Positions 7,557-15,539 of a stretch of 25,477 nt of DNA are shown piece by piece. A program made the position numbers and the translations under genes. This DNA is from Bordetella parapertussis (GTDB taxonomy: Bacteria > Pseudomonadota > Gammaproteobacteria > Burkholderiales > SG8-41), in the NCBI GenBank assembly GCA_945870465.1, contig CAMBSS010000047.1, positions 1 to 25,477 on the forward strand, given 5' to 3'. How positions within the stretch are numbered: position 1 is the stretch's first letter; every line of letters starts with the position of its first letter. The notes beneath the pieces were generated by a model. The model saw nothing but the letters and a program-made list of their open reading frames with translations, was not told the DNA's origin and searched no databases.

Positions 7557-9032
7557 GTGGAATACGACGTAATCGTGGTAGGTAAAGGCAATGCCGCGCT
7601 ATGCGCTGCGTTAGCGGCGCAGGAAAACGGCGCCAAAGTTCTGATGCTGGAGGCGGCCTCCGAGGACGAGCACGGCGGCAACAGCCGCTTCGCCGGCGGC
7701 GTCATGCGCTTCGCCTACACCGGGGTCGAAGACCTGCGGCGCGTCACCGACATCTCCGCCGAAGAAGAAGCCAACAGCGACTTCGGCAGCAACACCCGTG
7801 AGCACTTCCTCGACGTGATGCACGAGCTGACCCAGTACCGCACCGATCCGGACCTGTCGGAACTACTCGTCAACAGCGGCCTCGACACCATGGCCTGGCT
7901 GCGCACCAAGGGTGCCAAATTCATCCTCAACCACGGCCGGCAGTCGGGCATCATAGACGGCAAGCGCGTCTACTTCGGCAACATGCCGATCGAAGTCAAC
8001 GGCGGCGGCGCCGGGCTGGTGGACTACCTCGACGCGACGGCAAAGAAGATCGGCATCGAGATTCTCTACGACACCCGCGTGGGTTCGCTCATGCAGGAAA
8101 ACGGCGCCGTCTGCGGCGTGCACGCCGAGCAGAAGGGCAAAGCGGTCGATTTCCGCGCCAAGGCGGTGGTGCTTGCCTGCGGCGGCTTCGAAGCCAACCC
8201 GGAGATGCGCGCGCGCTACCTCGGACCCGGCTGGGACCTGTGCAAGGTGCGCGGCAGCCGCTTCAACATGGGCGACGGCCTCAAGATGGCCCTCGACATC
8301 GGCGCGGCGCCGTACGGCAACTGGTCGGGCTGCCACGCCACCGGCTGGGACCGCTACGCGCCCGAGTTCGGCGACGTCAGCGTCGGCGATCAATTCCAGA
8401 AGCACAGCTACATCTTCGGCCTGCTGATCAACGCCGAAGGCAAGCGCTTCGTCGACGAAGGCTACGATTTCCACTCCTTCACCTACGCCAAGTACGGCGG
8501 CGAGGTGCTGAGGCAGCCCAGCCAGTTCGCCTGGCAGGTGTTCGATTCCAAAGTCACCAAGCTGCTGCGCTCCGAGTACCGCATCAAGATGATGACCAAA
8601 GTCTCGGCCAACACGCTGGAGGAGCTCGCCACCAAGCTCGAAGGCGTCAACCCGGACGGCTTCCTGAAGACGGTGCGCGACTACAACGCCGCGGTGAAAA
8701 AAGACGTGCCCTTCAACCACACGATCAAGGACGGCAAAGGCACCGCCGGCATCGAGCCGCCGAAGTCGAACTGGGCGCAGGCGCTCGACACGCCGCCGTA
8801 CGACGCCTACTCGACGACCTGCGGCATCACGTTCACCTTCGGCGGGCTGCGCATCGACAAGGAAACCGGACAGGTCATCAACGTGCACTTCCACCCGATC
8901 CGCGGGCTCTACTGCGCGGGCGAGATGGTCGGCGGGCTTTTCTACTTCAATTACGCGAGCGGCACCGGGCTGGTGTCCGGCGCGGTGTTCGGCCGCATGG
9001 CGGGGCGCAGCGCGGCGCTGGCGGCCAAATAA
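7557..9032 (+). CDS. FAD-dependent dehydrogenase of the tricarballylate dehydrogenase (TcuA)/fumarate reductase family
   Basis: A 491-residue flavoprotein of the fumarate-reductase/succinate-dehydrogenase flavoprotein family. The N-terminal FAD fold shows VVGKGNAALCAALAA (residues 7-21), Glu32 at the end of the second strand, and GGNSRFAGG at 40-48. The FAD-closing C-terminal motif is GLYCAGEMVGGLFYFNYASGTG. The GxGNAALCAAL start is characteristic of TcuA, which oxidises tricarballylate to cis-aconitate. No haem or iron-sulphur motif and no signal peptide are seen, so it is a soluble cytoplasmic enzyme that needs a separate electron acceptor such as TcuB, which is not in the window. Start GTG 7557, with GGAGG ten bases upstream. 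It begins a rightward run with an MmgE/PrpD protein and two Bug receptors, which fits oxidation of a tri- or dicarboxylate. Other 2-ene-forming or reducing activities on carboxylates remain possible. Confidence 0.85.
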   Translation: MEYDVIVVGKGNAALCAALAAQENGAKVLMLEAASEDEHGGNSRFAGGVMRFAYTGVEDLRRVTDISAEEEANSDFGSNTREHFLDVMHELTQYRTDPDLSELLVNSGLDTMAWLRTKGAKFILNHGRQSGIIDGKRVYFGNMPIEVNGGGAGLVDYLDATAKKIGIEILYDTRVGSLMQENGAVCGVHAEQKGKAVDFRAKAVVLACGGFEANPEMRARYLGPGWDLCKVRGSRFNMGDGLKMALDIGAAPYGNWSGCHATGWDRYAPEFGDVSVGDQFQKHSYIFGLLINAEGKRFVDEGYDFHSFTYAKYGGEVLRQPSQFAWQVFDSKVTKLLRSEYRIKMMTKVSANTLEELATKLEGVNPDGFLKTVRDYNAAVKKDVPFNHTIKDGKGTAGIEPPKSNWAQALDTPPYDAYSTTCGITFTFGGLRIDKETGQVINVHFHPIRGLYCAGEMVGGLFYFNYASGTGLVSGAVFGRMAGRSAALAAK

Positions 9033-9036
9033 GAAC

Positions 9037-9132
9037 TTTGCCGCAAAGACGCCAAGGCGCAAAGAAAAACCGATCTTAACCAGCCGAAATATTTCTCGCC
9101 TCATCTTTGCGTCTTTGCGCCTTTGCGGCGAA
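9037..9132. repeat. Palindromic intergenic repeat, family B
   Basis: Arms 9037-9065 and 9104-9132 are inverted copies of 29 bases with about four mismatches, built from the unit GCAAAG(A/G)CGC. The element fills most of the 122-base gap between the flavoprotein and the MmgE/PrpD gene. Very similar GCAAAGGCGCAAAGACGC repeats are common between genes in many bacteria. In the transcript it would form a long stem-loop. Confidence 0.8.
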
Positions 9133-9154
9133 TCAATCGTTAAATGGGTTATAA

Positions 9155-10555
9155 ATGAGCCACGAAGCATCAAGCGACAACCAATACACCCGCGGCATTG
9201 CCGAATTCGTTTCCACGCTGCGTTACGAGGACATCCCGGCCAATGTGCTCACGCGCATCAAGCTGCTGATGCTCGATTCGCTCGGCTGCGCGCTCTACGG
9301 CGCCGACCTCGAATGGACGCGCATCATGCAACAGCGGCTCGGCGAACTCGACACCACGCAAGCCTGCTCGATATGGGGCACCAAACAGAAAATCTCCGCG
9401 CCGCATGCCGCGCTCATCAACGGCACACAGGTGCAAGGTTTCGAACTCGATGACGTGCACCGCCAGGGTGTATTACACGTCGGCGCGGTAGTGCTGCCTG
9501 CGCTGATTTCAATCACTGAAATGCGCCCCGGCATGAGCGGCAAGGAATTCCTCACCGCCGCCGTCGCCGGTTATGAAATCGGCCCGCGCGTCGGCATCTG
9601 TATGGGCCCCGAACATATCGCGCAAGGCTGGCATTCGGGCGCGACGCTCGGCGTGTTCTCCGCCGCCGCCGGCGCTGCACGCGGCCTGAAGCTGGACACA
9701 GACAAAACGGTACACGCGCTCGGCATTGCCGGCACGCAGGCAGCAGGCCTGATGGCCGCGCAGTACGGCGCGATGGTCAAGCGCATGCATGCCGGCCGCT
9801 CGTCGCAAAGCGGGCTCTACGGCGCGCTGCTCGCCGACGCCGGCTTCACCGGCATCGTCAACGTGCTGGAAAGCGAATATGGCGGTTTCTGCACGACTTT
9901 CTCGCGCTCGACCGACCGCTTCGAACTCGAAGAACTCACCAAGGATTTCGGCAAGGTCTGGCAGACCATGGGTGTTGCGCTCAAGTTCTATTCCTGCGTC
10001 GGCAGCAACCACACCACGCTAGACGCGATCCGCCTCATGCAGCAGGAACGCCCGTTCGGCGCCGACGACGTGAAAAGCATCGTCGTCCACGGCTCGCAGG
10101 TCACGATGGACCACGTCGGCTGGAAATACGTGCCGCAGGGTCTCACGTCGGCGCAGTTGAACCTGCCCTACTGCGTCGCCACCTGGCTGCTGGACGGCGA
10201 CTGCTTCGTCAACCAGTTCACGGAAGCCAAGGTCGCCGACCCGCTGCGCATGAAGCACGCGGAGAAAGTCAGCGTAAAGCACGACGACGCCATCACCGCC
10301 AAGGGCTCCAAGTTCCGCCACATGGTGCGCGTTGAAGTAACCCTGAATGACGGCAAGAAGATGGAGCGCACGGTCGAAGCCGGGCGCGGCAACGAAAACA
10401 ATTTCGCGTCCGCAGCCGAGGTGTGCGAGAAATTCGAGAAGCTCGCCGCAGCGGCGCTGCCTAAAGCGCAGGTAGAAAAGCTGCGCGACGCAATGCTGAA
10501 GCTCGAAACGCTCAAGGATGCCGCGGAGATCGCGCGGTTGCTCGCCAAAGCATAA
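9155..10555 (+). CDS. MmgE/PrpD family protein (2-methylcitrate dehydratase-like)
   Basis: A 466-residue protein of the MmgE/PrpD family, whose characterised members dehydrate 2-methylcitrate (PrpD) or decarboxylate cis-aconitate. Typical stretches: IKLLMLDSLGCALYG (~28-42), ALINGTQVQGFELDDVH (~88-104), GWHSGATLGVFSAAAGAARGL (~157-177) and MHAGRSSQSGLYGALLADAGFTG (~211-233). Length is typical. It is cytoplasmic, with no signal peptide. It follows the TcuA-like gene and is followed 20 bases later by a Bug receptor. A dehydrogenase producing cis-aconitate or a similar ene-acid next to a (de)hydratase or decarboxylase would make a short pathway; this is inference. It is not in a prpBCD context, so true methylcitrate dehydratase activity is unlikely. 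Start: ATG 9155, with only a weak GGG site upstream. Confidence 0.88.
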   Translation: MSHEASSDNQYTRGIAEFVSTLRYEDIPANVLTRIKLLMLDSLGCALYGADLEWTRIMQQRLGELDTTQACSIWGTKQKISAPHAALINGTQVQGFELDDVHRQGVLHVGAVVLPALISITEMRPGMSGKEFLTAAVAGYEIGPRVGICMGPEHIAQGWHSGATLGVFSAAAGAARGLKLDTDKTVHALGIAGTQAAGLMAAQYGAMVKRMHAGRSSQSGLYGALLADAGFTGIVNVLESEYGGFCTTFSRSTDRFELEELTKDFGKVWQTMGVALKFYSCVGSNHTTLDAIRLMQQERPFGADDVKSIVVHGSQVTMDHVGWKYVPQGLTSAQLNLPYCVATWLLDGDCFVNQFTEAKVADPLRMKHAEKVSVKHDDAITAKGSKFRHMVRVEVTLNDGKKMERTVEAGRGNENNFASAAEVCEKFEKLAAAALPKAQVEKLRDAMLKLETLKDAAEIARLLAKA

Positions 10556-10575
10556 GCGCCGTCGAGGAGGTTGCT

Positions 10576-11535
10576 ATGATGATCAGACTGTCGTGGCTGT
10601 TCGCGTTGGCACTGTGCACGGCGTGCGCGAACGCGCAGAACTATCCGACGCGGCCGATTCGGCTGATCGTCCCGCTCGCACCCGCCGGCGGCATGGACAC
10701 CATCGCGCGTGGGGTCGCGCAAAAGCTCACCGAGAGCCTCGGCCAATCAGTGGTGGTGGACAACCGCAGCGGCGGCGGCGGCGTGATCGGCGTCGAGACG
10801 GTCTCGCGTTCGACGCCCGACGGTTACACGCTGCTGATGATGAGCGCAACCGGCCTGATCTATCCGCTGATGTACAAAGCGCAATACAACATCGAGCGCG
10901 ATTTCGTGCCGATAGTGCAGGTCACCACCCAGCCTTACGTCATCGTGCTCAACCCCGCCGTTCCGGTCAAATCCGTGGCCGAGCTGATCGCCTATGCGAA
11001 AGCCAACCCGGGCAAGCTCAATTTCGCCTCAAGCGGCAACGGCAGCCTGATCCATCTCATGACCGAGCTGTTCAAGTCGATGACGGGCACGCAGATGACG
11101 CATGTCCCTTACCGCGGCATAGGCGCCGCCTATCCCGACCTGCTCGGCGGCCAGATTCAGCTCATATTCTCGAGCAGCATTTCCTCGATGCAACTCATAC
11201 ACGCCGGACGGCTCAGAGCGCTGGCGGTCACCGGCGCCAAGCGCGCGAAAGCGCTGCCGGACCTGCCGACGGTTATTGAAGCAGGCGTGCCGGGCTTTAT
11301 CGTGAATCAGTGGTATGGGCTCCTGGCGGCTGCCGGCACGCCGCGCGCCATCGTCGAGCGCATCAACCTCGACTCCAACAAGGCGCTGCAGTTTCCCGAG
11401 GTCATAGCACGCTTTACCTCCGACGGCGCTGAAGCCGCGGGCGGCACGCCGCAGCAGTTCGCAACCCACATCAAGACCGAACGCGAGAAATGGGCGAAAG
11501 TGATCAAGGATGCCGGGATACGCGGGGAGCAATAG
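10576..11535 (+). CDS. Bug family periplasmic substrate-binding receptor (TctC-like)
   Basis: A 319-residue receptor. The signal peptide is residues 1 to about 20 (…LALCTACANA), followed by QNYPTRPIRLIV. The first ligand loop is unusual: PLAPAGGMD, with the glycine pair shifted one position relative to the common PFPAGGPxD, while the Asp keeps its place. The second loop is PDGYTLLMM; VPYRGIGAAYPD and LPDLPTVIEAG follow. AGGAGG five bases before the ATG (10576) fixes the start. The gap to the MmgE/PrpD stop is only 20 bases, so co-transcription and a shared substrate class are likely. The next Bug gene starts 148 bases downstream. Confidence 0.92.
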   Translation: MMIRLSWLFALALCTACANAQNYPTRPIRLIVPLAPAGGMDTIARGVAQKLTESLGQSVVVDNRSGGGGVIGVETVSRSTPDGYTLLMMSATGLIYPLMYKAQYNIERDFVPIVQVTTQPYVIVLNPAVPVKSVAELIAYAKANPGKLNFASSGNGSLIHLMTELFKSMTGTQMTHVPYRGIGAAYPDLLGGQIQLIFSSSISSMQLIHAGRLRALAVTGAKRAKALPDLPTVIEAGVPGFIVNQWYGLLAAAGTPRAIVERINLDSNKALQFPEVIARFTSDGAEAAGGTPQQFATHIKTEREKWAKVIKDAGIRGEQ

Positions 11536-11683
11536 AAAAATAAGCGTTACCTGAATACGCGCCGCACCGGCGCATCGCGTAACATGAACGTGCCTAAACA
11601 GTGCGCGCAAGGGCGCTACAGGGCGTCAAGCGCCATGGCAAGCCGCTTGCTCGAATAGATGTTCTTCTGAAAAAGGAACGATC

Positions 11684-12649
11684 ATGCACAAGCTTCTCAC
11701 GCCTGCTGTCACGCTCTCGATGCTGATAAGCGCATCCCTCGCGACCGCGCAAAGTTACCCCACCAAGACCGTCCGGGTCGTCGTCCCCTTCCCGCCCGTG
11801 GGCGCCGCCGATCTGCTCGCGCGCACACTTGGCCAGAAATTGACTGAAGCCACAGGACAGCAATTCATCATAGACAACCGGCCCGGCGCAGGCGGCAACA
11901 TCGGGGCCGAGCAGGTAGCGGCGGCTGCGCCCGACGGCTACCTGCTGCTGATGGCGGCCGTCACGACCTACGCGGTGGGCATGGCTGCGTACAGCAAACT
12001 TAGCTGGAACCTCGAAAAAAGCCTGGCGCCGGTCGCATTGGTCGCCAACGTGCCGCACATCCTGGTCGTGCATCCGGCGCTGCCGGCAAAAAACGTCAAG
12101 GAAATCATCGCGCTCGGCAAGGCGCGGCCGGGCGAACTCAACTTCGCATCGCAGGGCAACGGCACGCTGTCGCACCTCGAGCAGGAAATGCTGAAGCAGT
12201 TGGGTGGCTTCACCGCCAACCACATTCCGTATAAAGGCAGCGCGCCGGGGCTCTCCGACCTGATACCCGGCAACGTGCAGCTCTTTTTCGACAGCATCCC
12301 TTCGGCCGCCCCGTATGTGAAAGCGGGCCGCCTGCGCGGCATCGGTGTCGCATCATCAAAACGCTCGCCTGCGATGCCTGACATGCCCACCATAGGCGAA
12401 TCACTGAAAGGCTTCGAAGCCGACAGTCTGTTCGGCCTGATGGCGCCCGCCGGCACGCCGCGCGAGGTCATCGTCAAGCTCAACGCCGAAGTGCAGAAAG
12501 TTCTGACGAGCGCCGACATCAAGGAAAAGCTTCTGGCGCAGGGTGGGCTCGTACAGGGCGGCACACCGGAGCAGATGGCCGACCAGATCAAAAGCGACGT
12601 CACCAAGTGGGGCAAGGTCGTGAGGACGGCGAACGTCAAGATCGAATAG
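11684..12649 (+). CDS. Bug family periplasmic substrate-binding receptor (TctC-like)
   Basis: A 321-residue receptor. The signal peptide is about residues 1-22 (…ISASLATA), followed by QSYPTKTVRVVV. Its first ligand loop reads PFPPVGAAD, lacking the usual glycine pair of PFPAGGPAD but keeping the Asp. The second loop is PDGYLLLM; IPYKGSAP and MPDMPTIGES follow. The rigid PPVG suggests a ligand pocket different from its neighbour. AAGGA six bases before ATG 11684 supports the start. It is the last gene of the rightward TcuA/PrpD run: the stop at 12649 is followed by two repeats (families A and E), and the next gene has its own possible promoter. Confidence 0.92.
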   Translation: MHKLLTPAVTLSMLISASLATAQSYPTKTVRVVVPFPPVGAADLLARTLGQKLTEATGQQFIIDNRPGAGGNIGAEQVAAAAPDGYLLLMAAVTTYAVGMAAYSKLSWNLEKSLAPVALVANVPHILVVHPALPAKNVKEIIALGKARPGELNFASQGNGTLSHLEQEMLKQLGGFTANHIPYKGSAPGLSDLIPGNVQLFFDSIPSAAPYVKAGRLRGIGVASSKRSPAMPDMPTIGESLKGFEADSLFGLMAPAGTPREVIVKLNAEVQKVLTSADIKEKLLAQGGLVQGGTPEQMADQIKSDVTKWGKVVRTANVKIE

Positions 12650-12654
12650 CTGTA

Positions 12655-12800
12655 TCAAAAACAGTTTGGAACCGCTGATGGACGCAGATGAACGCAGATA
12701 AGCTCCAGAGGCTTGACCTTGATTCGGGGCAAGCTCGGGATTTATATCGGCGTTTATCGGCGGTTGCTTGTAGGTGTTGTATTCTTGAGATGGGTTCCAG
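12655..12800. repeat. Dispersed inverted repeat, family A, copy 2
   Basis: Same orientation as the copy at 2085. The left arm starts at 12669 (AACCGCTGATGGACG); the right arm is 12746-12767 (ATCGGCG…GCGGTTGC). The left border TCAAAAACAGTTTGG and the right flank TGCTTGTAGGTGTTGTATT are shared with the other copies, and the central part (AAGCTC…CTTGACC…GGGGCAA) aligns with copy 3. It begins six bases after the stop of a Bug gene. Confidence 0.85.
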
Positions 12801-12844
12801 TCAAAATCTCGGGCCAGCTCACAAACACTCCCGACTGTCACCAT

Positions 12845-12892
12845 GGCCCGGCCGTCGCCGTCTCACTTGCTTTCCCCGCAAGCGGGGCGAGC
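12845..12892. repeat. Palindromic intergenic repeat, family E, copy 2
   Basis: Related to 959-1022: it shares GGCC-TCGCCG, CACTTGCT and CCCC…GCGGGGCGAG. The core stem CCCCGC (12874-12879) pairs with GCGGGG (12882-12887) around AA. TTTT follows at 12897-12900, so it could also serve as a weak terminator for the upstream Bug gene before the promoter of the next gene. Confidence 0.55.
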
Positions 12893-12898
12893 AGGCTT

Positions 12899-12929
12899 TT
12901 GGGAAGGCCTATGGTCTCAAAGGTAGAAT
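12899..12929 (+). promoter_or_regulatory. Possible sigma70 promoter for the M20 amidohydrolase gene
   Basis: TTGGGA (12899-12904) and TAGAAT (12924-12929) are separated by 19 bases. The -10 matches the consensus well, but the spacing is long and the -35 moderate. A start about seven bases downstream would give a leader of roughly 18 bases before ATG 12954, in which no strong ribosome site is seen. Confidence 0.3.
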
Positions 12930-12953
12930 CACTTTTTCGTTAGCGGAAACAAC

Positions 12954-14207
12954 ATGAGAGAAGACGCACGCGACGCGGCCCTGCGCGTCGACGAACAGCG
13001 GTTGTGGCAGCGCCACGCCGAAATGGCGAAGATAGGCGCGATTCCCGGCAACGGTGTTAACCGCGCTGCCCTGTCCAAAGAAGACATCGTCGCACGCAAG
13101 CTGCTCCTGTCGTGGGCGGCGAAACGCAACTTCACCATCGGTGTCGATCCCATCGGTAACCTTTTCGTGCGCCGTGCCGGCACTGACGCCGATGCTGCGC
13201 CCATCATGACCGGCAGCCACATGGATACGCAGCCGCGCGGCGGGCGTTTCGACGGCATTTATGGCGTGCTCGCGGGATTCGAAGCGCTCGAAGCGATGGA
13301 CGAAGCAGGCATCAAGACACGCCGCCCGATTGAAGTCGTCGCCTGGACCAACGAAGAAGGCGGACGCTTCGCGCCTTGCACCATGGGCTCGATGGTGTTT
13401 ACCGGCGCGCGGCCGCTCGCGGACGTGCTCGACGTCACCGACAACGAAGGTGTGGTTTTCAAAGACGCGCTGGCGCAAACGCTGGCGGCGACGCCCGAAG
13501 CGAAGCCACGCCAGTTCAAATCGCCGGCCGCCGGCTATATCGAAGTTCACATCGAACAGGGCCCGCTGCTGGAGAACGCGCAGAAAACCATAGGCGTCGT
13601 CACCGGCATCCAGGGGCTGCGCTGGTTCAATATCGAAGTCTCCGGCAAAACAGATCACGCCGGCACCACGCCGCTCGCACTGCGCAAGGACGCGGTACGC
13701 GACTCCATTGCCATCATCAACGCGCTCACCGAACTCACGCACGACCCCGCCGACGTTACGCGTTTTACCGTCGGCCGCATGCTGGTGACGCCTAATTCGC
13801 CGAACTCGGTGGCGAGTCACGTGCTTTTTTCGGTGGATATCCGCCATCCCGATCCGCAAACCATCGCGCGGCTGGGTGCTGCGGTCGAGCCGCTGGCGCG
13901 CAAAGCGGCGAAGTTTTGCGCGGTCAAGGTCACGCCGACGCTGCACGATGACCCGTGCGTGTTCAATGCGGAAGTCGCCGGCGAGATCGAAACGGCCACC
14001 CGCGAGCTTGACCTGCCATACATGCGGTTATCGTCGGGCGCCAGCCACGACGCGAATTACATGTCACGCGTGTGCCCTACTGCCATGATTTTTGTGCCGT
14101 GCGAAAAAGGCATTTCGCATAACGAAGCGGAGAACGCAACTCCCGGCGACCTCGCCGCTGGCGCGCGCGTACTGACGGCTGCGCTCATCGCGCTCGCGAA
14201 CCGCTGA
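12954..14207 (+). CDS. M20 family Zn-dependent hydrolase (N-carbamoyl-L-amino-acid hydrolase/allantoate amidohydrolase type)
   Basis: A 417-residue peptidase-M20-family amidohydrolase. Members of this group hydrolyse N-carbamoyl-L-amino acids, allantoate, ureidoglycolate or beta-ureidopropionate in the cytoplasm. The two-metal site is complete: His89 in GSHMD, bridging Asp100 in GGRFDG, Glu134-Glu135 in TNEEGGRF, His199 in VHIEQGP and His389 in GISHNEAE. HAGTTP in the lid domain is also typical, as is GASHDANYM near the C-terminus. The length matches the family. The gene stands alone: it is preceded by two repeats and converges with a cytosine-deaminase-like gene whose stop is 14 bases away. 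N-carbamoyl or ureido substrates are the best guess; the choice between carbamoylase and allantoate hydrolase cannot be made from motifs alone. Confidence 0.88.
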   Translation: MREDARDAALRVDEQRLWQRHAEMAKIGAIPGNGVNRAALSKEDIVARKLLLSWAAKRNFTIGVDPIGNLFVRRAGTDADAAPIMTGSHMDTQPRGGRFDGIYGVLAGFEALEAMDEAGIKTRRPIEVVAWTNEEGGRFAPCTMGSMVFTGARPLADVLDVTDNEGVVFKDALAQTLAATPEAKPRQFKSPAAGYIEVHIEQGPLLENAQKTIGVVTGIQGLRWFNIEVSGKTDHAGTTPLALRKDAVRDSIAIINALTELTHDPADVTRFTVGRMLVTPNSPNSVASHVLFSVDIRHPDPQTIARLGAAVEPLARKAAKFCAVKVTPTLHDDPCVFNAEVAGEIETATRELDLPYMRLSSGASHDANYMSRVCPTAMIFVPCEKGISHNEAENATPGDLAAGARVLTAALIALANR

Positions 14208-14221
14208 CGCAGGATTGCGCT

Positions 14222-15448
14222 TTACGCCGCGTGCAACACCGCCCGTTCGCGCGTGAACACGCGCCGGCCGCGCTTGTAGCCTGCCAGCGGCGACGCCACG
14301 GTGGCGATGACATCGCTCGGCGATTGCGCGTTCCACACAACCAGGTCTGCCGGATTGCCAACCGCGATGCCGTAGTCGGTGCGGCGCATGATGCGCGCGG
14401 CGCGGCTCGATATCATGGCGAAGCAGTCGGCGAGGTCCTGCGGCGTGCCGCGCTGCACGATGTTGGCGTAGAGGTTCGCGATCCGCACCAGCGAACAGTC
14501 GCCATACGGCGTGAACGGGTTCAGCACGTTGTTGGTCGCGATCGCGCAGTTGGCGCCCTGCGCAATGAGCGCGTTGGCATCGGCGACGCCGCGGATGACG
14601 TTGTGCTCGAGATGGCGCCCGCTCGTAAAAAGGTCCGTCGTCGGCAGCACCGCCACTGCGACGCCGGCGCTGCCCAGCCGGCGGCCGAGCGCTTCCAGTT
14701 CCGGCAGCGGCAGGCACGAGTACTTGTTACCGTGGCCGATCGCGACGCGTCCGCCCCAGCCGTATTGGTCCGCGAGGTCGCACACCTGGAAGATGTCCAT
14801 GTCGTGCGTGGTGTAGCCGCCATCGAGATGAAGATCGACGTCGACGTCGTATTCCTTGGCGAGCTCGAAAACGCGCCTGATCTGCGCCGGGCCGTCGGTG
14901 TCGTAACGCGGCGCGCCGCCGACCACCGCTGCTCCGCGCTCCAGCGCCGCGCGCACGATGTCCTCCGCGCCCGGCACGTTGGTCCAGCCTTCCTGCAAAA
15001 AAACACAGACCTCGAGGTCCATGCCCCAGGCGTAATCCTTCGCCAGGCGCTCGATCGCGTCGAAACCGCGCAGCCCGACGTTGGGGTCGACCTCGACGTG
15101 GGTGCGCATATGGGTTACGCCGTTGAGCATGCATTGCTCGAGCGTCGCGCGGGAGCGCGCGTAGACGTCCTCTTCGGTGAACGTATGCTTCACTGCGGCG
15201 GTGCGCTTCATGTAGTCGGTCGCGCGGCGGTCCGCCAGCGGCGCGACGCGGTCGAGTATGCGCGACTTGTCGAGGTGGAAGTGGCATTCCACCAGCCCGG
15301 GCGACACGAAATTCCCGCCGGCGTCCACGCTGGCGCCGTCGCCGGCGACGCGCGGCGCGATGGCTGCGATGCGGCCGTCCGCGACTGCGATGTCCATGGT
15401 CGTGCCGTCCCTCAGGCGGGCGTTGCGTAAAATAAGATCGAAAGCCAT
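14222..15448 (-). CDS. Cytosine-deaminase-like amidohydrolase with altered active site
   Basis: A 408-residue amidohydrolase-superfamily TIM barrel closest in layout to CodA and related N-deaminases. Metal-site pieces: His56 and His58 in ECHFHLDK, His207 in VDLHLD and His239 in AIGHGN. These last two lie at a constant offset of seven from E. coli CodA His214 and His246. With the same offset the positions of CodA Glu217 and Asp313 are Gly210 and Asn306 (ATNNVLNPF instead of HDDVFDPW). Both acidic residues are catalytic in CodA, so cytosine deamination is unlikely; another hydrolytic substrate, or loss of activity, is possible. Start: ATG 15446-15448, chosen over a TTG eight codons upstream; a GGGAG lies about ten bases before it. 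It converges with the M20 gene and diverges from the D-aminoacylase-like gene across a palindrome. Confidence 0.85.
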   Translation of the reverse strand: MAFDLILRNARLRDGTTMDIAVADGRIAAIAPRVAGDGASVDAGGNFVSPGLVECHFHLDKSRILDRVAPLADRRATDYMKRTAAVKHTFTEEDVYARSRATLEQCMLNGVTHMRTHVEVDPNVGLRGFDAIERLAKDYAWGMDLEVCVFLQEGWTNVPGAEDIVRAALERGAAVVGGAPRYDTDGPAQIRRVFELAKEYDVDVDLHLDGGYTTHDMDIFQVCDLADQYGWGGRVAIGHGNKYSCLPLPELEALGRRLGSAGVAVAVLPTTDLFTSGRHLEHNVIRGVADANALIAQGANCAIATNNVLNPFTPYGDCSLVRIANLYANIVQRGTPQDLADCFAMISSRAARIMRRTDYGIAVGNPADLVVWNAQSPSDVIATVASPLAGYKRGRRVFTRERAVLHAA

Positions 15449-15487
15449 TTCAGCGGTTCTCCCTGATATCAAGCCGCCAGTTTACTG

Positions 15488-15512
15488 CAGCCGCACTGCA
15501 CCGGTGCGGCTG
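15488..15512. promoter_or_regulatory. Palindrome in divergent promoter region, candidate operator
   Basis: CAGCCGCAC (15488-15496) and GTGCGGCTG (15504-15512) form a perfect nine-base inverted repeat around seven bases. It lies 40 bases upstream of the leftward amidohydrolase start and about 28 bases upstream of the predicted -35 for the rightward gene, a position that suits a shared regulator. No T-run follows on either strand, so a terminator is less likely. No regulator gene is in the window. Confidence 0.45.
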
Positions 15513-15539
15513 TAATTCCGCACCATCACGAATCAACGG

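Noticed and set aside
11559..11573. GCGCC/GGCGC hairpin after the Bug gene at 10576-11535 as a terminator
   Set aside because: The stem is only five bases and no T-run follows.
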